From: Macrotrachela quadricornifera
Lineage: Eukaryota > Rotifera > Eurotatoria > Philodinida > Philodinidae
Direction of reading: 5' to 3'
Assembly (NCBI GenBank): GCA_022393335.1
Contig: JAJEKB010020933.1
Location: forward strand, 249,030-313,029
Length of the DNA stretch: 64,000 nt
A program made the translations under genes and the position numbers. Every line of letters begins with the position of its first letter. Within the stretch, counting starts at the first letter, position 1. Positions 37,550 through 48,129 of the stretch are shown here, in pieces. The notes under the pieces are model-generated. The model saw only the letters and a list, made by a program, of their open reading frames with translations. It did not search any database and was not told where the DNA came from.

Positions 37550-38433
37550 TATTTAGGTGTTCAAGCGTTTTAGAACCCATCTTTTGTTCATAAGTAGACC
37601 TCCATGAGGTATGAAAAACCTAAAAAGGATTTATTCCCTTGTGCCTTTATTCGCTAGATATCGAATTTTCAAAATATATATGAAAAAACAGATAATGAAG
37701 CAATAAATGATTATTTTCTTAGAAATAGTAGAGTACTAAAGATCTGTTCCAGGTTAAAGTCATATTAAATTTTATTAATAACACTTCAACTGATTGCTCA
37801 TCAGTTCAAGAAACACTCAAAAACCTGTCACTTGGTTAACGAAAAGAGTTCCTCTTATCTCAGATTGTTGAAGATGACAGGCTGATAGAAAGAGATTATA
37901 CGATCGCATTCCCAAATGCATAAGACTTGAAGTATCGAAGAAAACGACAGATCAAAATCAGCCATTGAATGTCTTCAGTATTCCTACAATGCAACTACTT
38001 TTATCTTTTGCTTTTGGTACGACAAACCATTCTGTACCCATTACTTTTCTTGGACTATCACTTTCATTGATCTTCTTCAGCTATACCTTTGTGGTTTAAA
38101 ATGATACCAGGAATAAAATGAAAAGTTTTGAGTGTTGGCTGAACAGATGAGCAACAAGTAGAAGTGTTACTGATAAAATTTAATATAACTTAAACTTAAA
38201 ACACATTAGACGAGCAGTGTATGAATCTAAAAAAAGTTTCAGCCGTTAGTACTCTACTATTTTACAGAAAATAATCATTTATTGTTTCATTATCTGTTTT
38301 TTCATATATCTTGAAAATTCGATATCTAGCGAATAAAAGCACGCGAGAATGAATCTTTTTTAGGTTTTTCATACCTCATTGAGGTCTACTTATGGGCACA
38401 AGATGGGTTTTAAAACACTTGAACACCTAAATA
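37550..38433. mobile_element. large foldback element with arms of about 300 bp
   Basis: Ends TATTTAGGTGTTCAAG (37550) and its inverse at 38433. Left arm about 37550-37835 and right arm about 38120-38433 are inverted copies, with blocks such as 'tagatatcgaattttcaa' and 'aacagataatgaagcaataa'. The central 280 bp has no gene. TA at both ends fits a Tc1/mariner-type target. Confidence 0.85.
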
Positions 38434-38628
38434 TGTTCCCTCGTTACTCATTATCAAAATCACAATTGTAAGTATTGAGGTTACATCTAATCTTTATATG
38501 ATGAGAAGCATGTATCATGCTGAACGATTTTTTATAGACTATTTATAATCGATTATGAGAAACTATCAATAACTTATAGTTTTTATTATAAACGTATTAG
38601 TAAAGATTTTATTACATTATTAGTCCAG

Positions 38629-39038
38629 AATAAATGAACCTCTCAATATTTTGCGAGTATTTCTATCAAACTGTGACCTATACATTTGATTTTACTTTTC
38701 AAAAGATATATCGTGCAATGTATGTCACATAAAAGGTAGTTGCTGAATCAATAAAACTTTTCATGGATTACATAATGCCCTATTTAGATTCTTTACATTT
38801 GGTCAAAAGAACGGACCAAAATTTCTAGTATGGAAATGAGTGCATTAAAATTGGATCATTTTGGAGAATTGTAGTCTTAATCGGATATAACTCCATAATT
38901 ATTCGTTGGAACAGCACTTTTCACAAGATTTTGTGAAGAATTGCACGAGATATCTTTTGAAAAAAAAATCAAATGTATACGTCACAATTCGATTGAAATA
39001 TTCACAAAATATTGAGAGGTCCATTTTTTCTGTGACAT
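38629..39038. mobile_element. inverted-repeat element
   Basis: Arms of about 107 bp, 38629-38735 and 38930-39038, are inverted copies (for example 'acctctcaatattttg' and 'aaaagatatatcgtgcaa' with their complements). No coding capacity. It lies only 200 bp from the larger foldback at 37550-38433 but has different ends. Confidence 0.75.
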
Positions 39039-39390
39039 CCGTTATTTAGATATTAAGATATCTAAAAATATAAAATTATATTTTTTTATATTTAGCCTCA
39101 TTGGAGAATAATTTTTGTTTTATTTTAAAAAAATCTTAAAACAATTCATGAATATTTTAATTGATACATAATTAGTAATATATTTTGAAATGTATAATAA
39201 ACTAAAATAATTATCTTGATTAAATATAAAGATAAAAATCTTTTTTATTTATCGATAATTCAACAAAACATTCTTTTTATGTATATTTCATTGTGCTTGA
39301 AAGAATCTTATCTTGCTATGGAGAATAAAACCAATGTTGAATTTTTATTTTCTGTTCTGACAATAATTTCTACTGATTAATTTACAATAA

Positions 39391-40366
39391 TACACGGAAT
39401 GGTTCATTTGTAGGAAAAATAAATTTTAATAAAAATTCAATTTTAAAATCTTTTGATTTCAAAACAACATGCAAAATATTATATGGAAATGAAATTAAAA
39501 AAGAAAATTTACTTCGAATTATTGAAATTGATGATGAAACACGTTTAAATGTAGCATTAAATATAATTGAACCAAAAGGTATGTCAAGATATTCAAACAA
39601 TAAAATAAATTTTAGAATATCATCGTACATTAACATTTAAGATATATCCAATTAATTGTTATCATTCATATTTTAATTATCAAAATTCGTAATGAACAAA
39701 ATTCCACAAGAAGAATTTATTAATTTATTAAAAAATAAAGACAAATAAAAAAGACTCTTAATAATCTAACTTTTCAGTTAAATAATTTAAAATTAAAAAA
39801 AGAACTAATTATAAATTTATAAAAAAAAAATATTCATTATTTTTAAATATCGGAACATATACTAACATAAATCAAAATGATAATTCATCAACTATAGAAA
39901 ATAAATAAATTAATAAAAGTAATGAATATATTCTTATATTTTGTTCAAATGATTATTTAAAAATTAATATTATGAAAATCATAATAATTTAGATCAATCA
40001 GTAACACAAATATGTAAATCCTATAAATTTAATATTTCAAATGGAAAAATTTTAAATATAATTGATACACCTGGTTTTGGAGATACACGAGGACAACAAT
40101 ATGATGAATTAAATATAAAAGAAATATTTTCTTTTATTAAAAGTTTATCACATTTAAACGCTTTATGTATTTTATTAAAGCCAAGTGTAAAATAATTAAA
40201 TCCATATTTTCGATTATATTTAACTGAAATAATTCATTTATTAGGTAAAAATTTTTATAATAATATTCTTTTTTGTTTTACTAATTGTCAACCAACATTT
40301 TTTACGCCTGGTGATACACATACAATATTAAAACAATTTTTAAAAATACATTATCAAACAGATTGA
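39391..40366 (+). pseudogene. decayed P-loop GTPase (AIG1/septin-like)
   Basis: A frame from about 39994 reads SVTQICKSYKFNISNGKILN, then IIDTPGFGDTRGQQYDELNI, with the G3 motif DTPG. It passes an in-frame TAA near 40192 and continues LLGKNFYNNILFCFTNCQPT, then FFTPGDTHTILKQF, where a G4-like position would be. Upstream pieces (LLRIIEIDDETRLNVALNII, 39500-39580) may be its N-terminal part. No G1 P-loop (GxxGxGKS) is found between them. Such DTPGFGDTRG GTPases are abundant in some invertebrates. Stops, missing G1 and shifted frames mark it as dead. Confidence 0.6.
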
Positions 40367-40965
40367 AAATTTAATAAATCTGATGGATATTTATTCAAGA
40401 ATTGATGGTATTAAAAATTAGAATTTGATTTCATCTTTAGAATATTATCTGGAATGATGATTCTTGATACATGGATATGTAAAATCAATCAATCGAATCG
40501 TTATTGTGTCTAATAATCGTAGACGATGGTGATAATCATCGAAAACTGATGACATCTTTTCTTTTGAAAAATGAATTGATACGATGATTATTTAGTGAAT
40601 AACATAATTTACTTTCGATTGAAATCTTCAATTTGAATCATTCGGTTAATTTTAAAAAATTTTCAATAGATTTTTTCTCTCAGAATACTTCTTGACATAT
40701 AAAAATTCTCGATTTATTTTATGAATTTCATATAAATTAATTGAATAGATCAGAGAACGATTCAATCTTTGACAATACTAAAATTATTTATTTATTATCA
40801 TTTTCTCTAATTTATTTTTATAGATAATATAATAAAAAAAAACATATTAATGATTAGTAGTAATTTATTGAAAAACATTAAAAAAACAGTTAGTTTATAG
40901 AATATGATTATTGATAGGAAAAGTTTGAAGATAATATGGATTGTAGATCAGATTTTGAGTACGAT

Positions 40966-41266
40966 TTATTGTCTTTGTGCTTCTATATCAGGAACATCTC
41001 TTCCTCCTTGGCTTACATTGGCTAAATTAAACAATAGATATTTATTATCATTTTCGATAGTTTACACAAAAATCATATTGGTACTTACGGTCAGCAGTTG
41101 TAGGTGTATGACCTTGAGCTTGTGCTTCTTGGGTTTGACCTGGGATTAATCCTTTTACTTTGTCTGCACCAGCTTTGAAACCATCACCAATCATTTCAGC
41201 ACCACCTTTAAGACCATCGGTAAATTTGTTGGCGCCACTTTTTAAAGCCTCAGTAAATTTGTCCAT
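40966..41266 (-). CDS. small 11-mer amphipathic repeat protein (LEA/synuclein-like)
   Basis: Exons 41266-41089 and 41021-40966 around a 67-bp intron (GACC|GTAAGT ... TTTAATTTAG|CC) encode 77 residues; the second exon ends in DVPDIEAQRQ and TAA. Residues 3-35 are three perfect 11-residue repeats, KFTEALKSGAN, KFTDGLKGGAE and MIGDGFKAGAD, followed by a partial fourth (KVKGLIPG). The rest is polar and probably disordered. Eleven-residue repeats that form a lipid- or surface-bound helix are the hallmark of group 3 LEA proteins and synucleins. No signal peptide, so cytosolic or nuclear. A role in membrane or protein protection during drying is a plausible inference in a bdelloid, not shown by the sequence. 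Confidence 0.7.
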
Positions 41267-41269
41267 TGT

Positions 41270-42230
41270 TCGACTATATAAATTTTATTGTGGACAGAAG
41301 AAAAATAAGATAATCTTTGAAAGTACAAAGCAACGAAATATAAATTATTATTAAAAATTATTTCGATATTTTTTTTACATTTTTCTGGTAGTTATTTTGC
41401 TTAAATATTGTAGATTTTAATGAAACAAACAACTTTTAAGCATGATAACTGCGAGAAAAACATAAAAAATATCGAAATAACTCTAAAAAAAAAAAAGTAA
41501 ATTTTGATAATTTTTCATTGCTAAACAAAAACCTTTACATGCTCTACATATGAAGAAATAACTAATGATAAAAATGATTTCCTTAATTGTACCGATGATT
41601 GTATCACTACATTCAATACTATGTCAGTTGCTTTTTCCTTCGTGTGACAATTATTTCTATTTGTAAAACGCAGTAACGAAAGAAAAAAAAAAGCAAGGCA
41701 AAATATATGCTTGTGTTTATTGTAATGGAAATCATTCAACCGAATCTTCTATTCGATAAAAGGAAAACGAAAAGAAAAATAACAAAATGTAAATGTATGT
41801 AGTTATTACACCACGTGCTATACAGCTAACGTTTAACATTGAAAAAGACACAAAATTACCATAATGCCTATAATTTATCACGTACCTGGTTGTTATACTT
41901 ATGGTAAAATATAATGAATGAATTATGACTAACCTTTATTAGAAAAACAAGGGATATTTACACAAGGGAGAAATGAATCATAGAAGAAGTCAAGAAGCTT
42001 CTTCATCGCGGTTTTAAATAATAAATAATAAGAATTAATATAATTATTCCTCTTAAATTTTTTTAAATGCAAATTTTGAATCAATTTATTTGTATTCAAC
42101 TCAAAATTGTTACATAAAAGCTTTATAATAAAATATCTTGTTGATTTTGCTAACATATGTATTTTATCAGAAAAATGAAGATATGATTATAATAATTTTA
42201 ATTTAAACTTCTTTTCAAAATTTATTTTTA
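41270..42230. other. gene-free stretch
   Basis: Includes the promoter side of the 11-mer protein gene. Short minus-strand frames at 41521-41739 and 41929-42156 have no motif. An imperfect inverted word pair (ttatttcgatatttttt near 41356 and its complement near 41465) could form a hairpin. Confidence 0.35.
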
Positions 42231-42232
42231 GA

Positions 42233-42457
42233 CCAAATAATAACACACCATCATTTATTCAAAGATTTTGTGCAAGTTTTTTTGTAAACAGTTGTATTTC
42301 ATATTGTTTGTATAAATATTTTCGAATTGAAATTTTTCATAATAATAATTCACTCTTATCCTCAAGATTTAATCAATTCTGTATAGAATATTTAATAAGC
42401 TGGTACCAATCAAATACTATTTATGATTTTAAATTGGAAAAACTCATTTTCTTATAA
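42233..42457 (+). other. possible orphan exon
   Basis: A 75-codon open stretch without ATG follows an acceptor-like 'ttatttttag' and starts PNNNTPSFIQRFCASFFVNS, ending FKLEKLIFL and TAA. I do not recognise it and find no donor exon upstream; it may be a remnant. Confidence 0.25.
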
Positions 42458-42938
42458 ATATACCAATGCTGGCTATCACTTCAATCTACAAGAAATCAAA
42501 TCGAAAGATCAATAAATTAAATACAATTAGATCAGTATTTTGGTGATATAGTTGGAATGAAACCTATATACATTTTGACATGTAAAAATAAATATTGACA
42601 TAAAAATCAGAAACCTACTTCTATATTTGATTCAATACATTTTTAATAAAGGCTAACTAAAGATAATTAATATATTATTGAAAGAAAAAATAGCTGAAAT
42701 TCAGAGTTTGCAGTATCAAGATGAAATCTGTAGAATCTAGAAAGATATTTGAGTAAATGGTAGCCATATAGGATCCTTCTTCGATGTTACACACAGTCAA
42801 AGATATACAGTTTCTGCTAAGAAGTTATCTTCATTACTATATAGTTGTAAATATGAAATAAAACGATTTGACTGCAGAATGTGAAATTCGAAATGGTTTT
42901 GACTATTTCTTTTAAGATTTAACCATTCTCATTTGATG

Positions 42939-43208
42939 TACAAGGTGGCGTAAAAATCACTTCACCCGAAAAAAACTGAATATCTCCATTACGGTTTGAG
43001 CAAACGAACTGACTTTTTAACCAATAACAGGTCCATATTCAAGCTTCATATCTATAAAGACATGTCTAGAGAAATCCTTCGTTAAGTATATTGTTTTTTC
43101 TCCTATCTGTCACCTCTATTATTGGTAAAAAAAACCAGTTCGTTTGCTCGAGCTGTAATGGAGATATTCAATTTTTTTCGGGTGAAATGACTCTTACGCC
43201 ACCTTGTA
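42939..43208. mobile_element. MITE, 270 bp, with about 88-bp terminal inverted repeats
   Basis: TACAAGGTGGCGTAA at 42939 is mirrored at 43208. The arms (about 42939-43027 and 43120-43208) match closely, including 'gaatatctccattac' and 'gagcaaacgaact'. Flanking TA fits Tc1/mariner-type insertion. The two arms look alike enough to suggest fairly recent activity. Confidence 0.85.
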
Positions 43209-43562
43209 TTTCAATGTTTTCAGTTGTTTACATATATCCTTAATGATTAATTTCCTTTAAGATTATTATAAATTGTTGAATTCATTTTAGCCATGTGCGA
43301 TCAACATTATCGATAAAGAAATAGAGTTTTTACCAGTTTGCAGAGTCCAAAAAAAAACAATGAAATTATTGTTTTCAGTAGAAGCTTCAACATAAATAAA
43401 ACCATAATCATTATTTGACTTCATGAATGAGATTACACCAAGAATTAAGAATTAATTGAAGTTAGTCGATGTTTGTTTGGAGTCACATAGAACTATTTGT
43501 AATTAATTTACATCCAATTAAAGCCAATCAACCATTAAAATTTGCTGGAATCATTGAATAAC

Positions 43563-44029
43563 GCATGCCCTAAAAGTCGCTTCCTGAAAGTTTTTTTCAT
43601 GTATCTTTTCTATTACATTTGACTTCATCAGAAAATTTTTGGTTTTAAATTGTAACTGAGAATATCGAGTTTTTGTTGATCTAGACGAGCTCGCATACTA
43701 CTTCCCAAAAATCGTTATCTATGATCAAAATAAAATATATTTTCTACAAAATTGTCAACTTTTGGTGTTAGTTATTCATACATTTTGCCTCAAAAATATG
43801 TCTAAAACTTTGCCAATATATAGATTTTTGTCGAATTCGCCGACTTCTATCTATCCATATGAAAAAATCAAAAGAAAAACTTTAATAGAATTTTGCGAAC
43901 TCGTGTAGATCAACTAAAACTCAATATTCTCAACTACAATTTAAAACAAAAAATTTGCTGATAAAGTCAAATGTAATAGTAGAGATATATAAAAAAGCAC
44001 TTTTTAGGCACCGACTTTTGGAACACACA
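43563..44029. mobile_element. foldback element sharing an end motif with the element at 46.8 kb
   Basis: Arms of about 135 bp, 43563-43695 and 43893-44029, are inverted copies ('attacatttgacttcatcag', 'tttaaattgta'). The right end, inverted, reads TGTGTGTTCCAAAAGTCGG, close to TGTGTGTCCCAAAAGTCG at the right end of the element at 46849-47300, so both probably belong to one family. Confidence 0.75.
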
Positions 44030-44059
44030 ATATCATTATAGTTTTTAAAAAATGTTTTG

Positions 44060-44520
44060 GTCGTCATTTGTTGATGAGTGATAAATATTATTTTTGAACA
44101 TTCTTCTAGCTAATTTTAAATGTGGCACATTTTATTGCGCATACAAAAATACAAATAATATATGTCATTCAGTTTTCTGGTCGTGGGTGTTTTATAATGC
44201 ACAGTTAAGTATATCTGAAAGGAAGATCATTATTTACTGAAAAGTGACAACTATTATTTTCAAACATTCTTCTTGCTATTTTTAAATGAGATATATTTTA
44301 TTGTGCATGCAAAAATATGAATAAGATGTGTCAAACAGTTCTTTGGGTGTAGATGTTTTATAATGCGCAATTAAGTACATCTGAAAGAAAAATCTTTATA
44401 TTTGTAATTATAATTTAAAAATATGTTTTGATCGTTATTTACTGAAGAGTGTTAACTATTATTTTCAAACATTCTTCTTGCTGATTGCAAATAAAGTATA
44501 TATAGTTGCCCAAAAAGGTA
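44060..44520. repeat. tandem repeat, about 165-200-bp unit, 2.5 copies
   Basis: The word 'tcattatttactgaa(a/g)agtg' and the following 'attattttcaaacattcttc' recur at about 44064, 44228 and 44432; 'gttttataatgc(g)caattaagta' recurs at 44190 and 44353. The second-to-third interval carries about 40 extra bases. Confidence 0.7.
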
Positions 44521-44589
44521 CTTATATTACTGAATATATTGCTGGAGATATTTATCATCAATAACACTTTCTATTACCATTGAAACACA

Positions 44590-44616
44590 TGTATGTATAT
44601 ATATATATATATATAT
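44590..44616. repeat. (TA)n microsatellite
   Basis: An alternating TA run of about 22 bp inside a TATG-flanked stretch. Confidence 0.8.
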
Positions 44617-44619
44617 GGA

Positions 44620-45600
44620 AAAAAATTATTGTAAAAGTATAATTCATATTATGTATTTTAAAGAGAATCTTACTGTGCAAATAAGTCAACATTGTCAATC
44701 CAACGTGATATCAATGAAATAATCGGTTTATTCTTCCAGTCTTGTGTTTATGAAGGTTTCAAATCTAATCCAAAGATCGCCAGTCTTCAGACAATAGATT
44801 AAGAAGTGTATGGTTATTTTTTCAAAGAAATGTTTTCAACTTTAAAGATCTGATCAAACTTCAAATAATTTTTGAAAAACTTAAACTTAATCAATGTGAA
44901 AAATATCCATTTGTTTATTGTACTGGATCTACTGAAATTCCTGACAAAAATTATGTCCAAGAAAAAAAATGTTAAAACAAAAAATTAACAAATGATGTTT
45001 GGATGCCGTTCAAACGCTTTCATAATTGTAGCTAGAAACGTCTTCATTCTGAAGACTACACATGTAGTATCAAGATTTATTTTCGAAAGATTCTGTCGTC
45101 AGTTGTGAGAATAGCGGGGAGTAGTTTTTAGTTCTACCTCAGTAAAATTCTTTACACTTTTTTTCAGAAGTATAGAACGACAAAGAAATGTTAAGTTCTA
45201 ACTTGACGAAAGATCGTCATCGGACATGTCATAATTAGCCTGGAAACTGTATTGTAGCTCTAATAAATATTTTGATCGCTCATCTCATCACAAGTCCAGC
45301 CATAATCCTCTAGTCTGTTTCTGACGATTTCCATCGGGAGAATTTCGAAAATGGTAGAGAAATAAAACCTAATCTCTACCAAAGGATCCATGTTCAGATG
45401 CTCGAAATACTGTCTCTTAGGTTCAAAAAAAAAGTGTAGAAATAACATCATGTGTCATCCCTTCGTAGCTCGTACTAGAAGAATACTTCATTTTTCGACA
45501 ATGTCTGAGAGACAATAACTTGAAAATATTCTTTGATAATTAAAGAATTGTCAGTTATTCGACATTTTGGATTAGTTGAACCTGGAAGAATATTTATATT
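44620..45600. other. stretch with possible decayed coding sequence
   Basis: Near 44850-44960 one frame reads DLIKLQIIFEKLKLNQCEKY, then PFVYCTGSTEIPDKNYVQ, without start or family match. At 45260-45451 (minus) a frame contains FEILPMEIVRNRLEDYGW, faintly like an F-box start. Both may be remnants; neither is supported as a gene. Confidence 0.25.
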
Positions 45601-45619
45601 AATTAATTAAAGTAATTCT

Positions 45620-45631
45620 CTTTTTTTTCAG
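45620..45631 (+). promoter_or_regulatory. splice-acceptor-like site 31 nt before a start codon
   Basis: A run of eight T followed by CAG ends at 45631, with no ATG before the start at 45662. It could be the acceptor of a 5'UTR intron or a trans-splicing site; bdelloids are known to use spliced-leader trans-splicing. Confidence 0.35.
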
Positions 45632-45661
45632 ATTATTCAAATTTTAACACAGTTTAAAACA

Positions 45662-46393
45662 ATGTTTCGACAGTTTTATGCTCCAATTTTGGTTCTATCA
45701 TGGCTAATGAGCGTTTTCCATTTATCCCAAGGTGGTTATTTAATAAAACCGGTCTTTTGTACAGGTGTATCAGTGAACATGAATTATAATACAGCATTAC
45801 CTGGAGCGAGCTCGGGTACTACCGTTACAACATCTACAAGTGATCACGGTGTTTGGTTTCCATGTCAATTGGGAGCAATTAACACTTCAATTTCATATTA
45901 CATGACGCTCACTGCAACAAATGCCAATTGTGAGAAGGCAACGTTTACTGATTTTGTTTTTACGGGCTTCTTCAATTGTACTCAAGTTGCACAATTACCA
46001 GCAAGTGCAAAGAATTTAACAGTACCATTAAGCGATCCAGGCACAACCCGTTATCTAGATGAAGTCCAACCATTTATGGCACCTATTGTCGTCCCATTCA
46101 GTGTAACAGCACCCTTAAAGGATCTTGTCCCGCAACCATACCGTTCACTATTGTTTCCACCAGTGCCTTCACAACTAACTGTTGAAGTTCCATTCAGTCC
46201 AACAGTACCCGGATTTGGTCCATTGTACGCAGTAAATTTTACATTTATCTTTGACAAAGAAAAACATAAACGAGGTGAATGTGGACCAATTCAAAGCGAA
46301 CGTGTAGAAATTATTCCACAATTATTTTTGATTGATTTATTCGCGTGTGATACTGAACCAGTTGTTCCTCCTGTTTGTAAGGATTGTTATTAA
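45662..46393 (+). CDS. secreted 243-residue cysteine-containing glycoprotein, unknown family
   Basis: Single-exon frame from ATG to TAA. Residues 1-24 are a signal peptide (hydrophobic ILVLSWLMSVFH, likely cleavage after SQG). The mature part has eight cysteines (C33, 68, 90, 106, 207, 229, 239, 242), which could make four disulphides. It carries four N-glycosylation sequons (N74, N105, N118, N192), is rich in Thr, Pro and Val, and has no second membrane span or GPI-like tail. It ends with a Cys-rich VCKDCY. The strand-rich composition suggests a beta-sandwich extracellular protein. I do not recognise the family. A poly-T/CAG acceptor sits 31 nt before the ATG. Confidence 0.75.
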   Translation: MFRQFYAPILVLSWLMSVFHLSQGGYLIKPVFCTGVSVNMNYNTALPGASSGTTVTTSTSDHGVWFPCQLGAINTSISYYMTLTATNANCEKATFTDFVFTGFFNCTQVAQLPASAKNLTVPLSDPGTTRYLDEVQPFMAPIVVPFSVTAPLKDLVPQPYRSLLFPPVPSQLTVEVPFSPTVPGFGPLYAVNFTFIFDKEKHKRGECGPIQSERVEIIPQLFLIDLFACDTEPVVPPVCKDCY

Positions 46394-46848
46394 CTCCTTA
46401 ATCATCGACTTTTTCTTTTTTTTTCAAAAATATTTTTTTCATCTTAATAGTTTGTTAGAGTTCACCTTTTTTTTTTTATTCAGAAATACATAATCAAGCG
46501 ACAAAAATGATTATTTTCATGAATTCTAACAAATAAAAAAAAGAAATTTGAAAAGTCAAAGCAGTAGAATATGTGTCCGTCAAGTTTATTTTCTTAAAAA
46601 AATCAAATAGAATAGAAATAACGTATAAAGCTATTAAATGTCAAAGTAAAAGGGTACCTATTATTAATGAGACATACTTGATTTTGATTTGTCAAGATAA
46701 ATTCAATATTAATCTATTAAAAATGAGATAAGAAAAAGATTTAATAAAGAAGAATTGGAAGAAACTAATGTTGGATTTTTTTAAAAGCACCAGCAACCAT
46801 TTTTCGAATAAATTTTCAACGATTCAAGCGAAAAAGTTCGGGTTTTCA

Positions 46849-47283
46849 TCCTTAGAAAGAGCAAAGTGGGGAACATCAATCTATATCAAATCGATTGAAT
46901 TCAAGCCTCTTTTATATAGCTATTTGCAATCGGATATCTTTTTTATTATCAATTTCCATGAGTTTTTGTGATAAGTTAGCATAAAATTAGGCCAAAATGT
47001 AGCCCAAATCTTCCTAATATTTGTGCTAAAACTTTCACATTTTAACATCGAAGCGTAAAGAAAAAACAACCGAGAAGAAAATGAAAATATTTGAAAATTT
47101 TAGCACAAATATTAGAGAGATTTGGGCTACATTTTGGCCTAATTTTATGCTAAATTATCACGAAAACTCGTGAAAATTGACAACAAAAAAGATATCTGAT
47201 TGCAAATAGTTATATAAAAGAGGCTTGAACTCAATCAATTTGATACAGATCAACGTTCTCCGCTTTACTCTTTCTAACGGCGA
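46849..47283. mobile_element. foldback element with arms of about 185 bp
   Basis: Left arm 46849-47030 and right arm about 47093-47283 are near-identical inverted copies ('agatttgggctacattttgg' and its complement). A right-end motif TGTGTGTCCCAAAAGTCG (inverted) follows to about 47300. The frame at 46768-46971 lies in the left arm and is not a gene. Confidence 0.8.
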
Positions 47284-47299
47284 CTTTTGGGACACACAG

Positions 47300-47700
47300 T
47301 ATTAGTCAAAACTCATACTTATCAATGTAATTATTTAAGTAGTAACGACGCTAAAGCAATATTGATGAAAGAAACTAATTAATGAGATTTTAATCGAAGA
47401 ACGATGGATTTATTTCCACAGAAACTTATTATGAACGTTTGTATTGTTTTGTATCATTCAAAAATTTAAATTATAACGGTATTTTAAAATTGATTTGTTC
47501 TTTTTAATAAAAAAAAGCAGTTCAAATTTTTAATATTAAATGAAAATTCTATGTTAATTGTATTCAAATCATAATTGTTGACGAACAATAACTAATCAAA
47601 CAATTTTCATCGTTTACTGAATTTGAAGTGACAGATGAATATGATTAAAATAATTTATTAATAAAAAAATCCATTGAACAAAATAGCCGATTTAATTAAG
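47300..47700. other. gene-free stretch
   Basis: AT-rich, nothing recognised. Confidence 0.4.
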
Positions 47701-47710
47701 TCTGAAATTT

Positions 47711-48125
47711 TTAATAACGTAAAAATTTTTGAATTCGATGATTAAATGTGACTACCACATACAAATTCAATTGATTATCAAGTCTCACAGATCGAGGCCC
47801 ATTGAATGTGGTTATATTGTTCCCAACTACACCTGAAAATCCAGCTATGGTTATACCATCTGATTGATCGGCATAGAAAAATTGAATACGATGATTAGAT
47901 GAATCAGCAACATATATATTGCCCATAGGATCAAGTGTCTAACCACTCACACCTGGTACATATCGAACAATATTATTAGCAGTAGAATTGGCAATAACAA
48001 GACTGTTTGAAAATGAATCAAAATGTAAACCGACAGGTGAATTTAATTTCGTATTAGTTATTCCTGATTCACTACCACCGAGTACTAACGTACCAGGATA
48101 AGACAAGTAAAAGAATTGCAAATAA
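47711..48125 (-). pseudogene. NHL-repeat protein fragment
   Basis: One minus-strand frame carries NHL (beta-propeller) units: LNSPVGLHFDSFSNSLVIAN near 48030, then MGNIYVADSSNHRIQFFY near 47900, then FNGPRSVRLDNQLNLYVVVT with NHRIQKF near 47735. A TAG at 47939-47941 interrupts the frame between the first two, just before a LDPMGNIYVAD-type motif, and both ends are truncated. NHL-repeat proteins are a large bdelloid family, normally with many repeats; this is a dead three-blade fragment. Confidence 0.8.
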
Positions 48126-48129
48126 AGTT

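Noticed and set aside
39382..39636. Minus-strand frame of 84 codons
   Set aside because: Antisense to the plausible N-terminal part of the decayed GTPase; no motif of its own.
45260..45451. Possible F-box fragment (minus)
   Set aside because: Only a faint LPMEIV similarity; the surrounding residues do not fit the domain.
46051..46257. Minus-strand frame of 68 codons
   Set aside because: Antisense to the secreted 243-residue protein.
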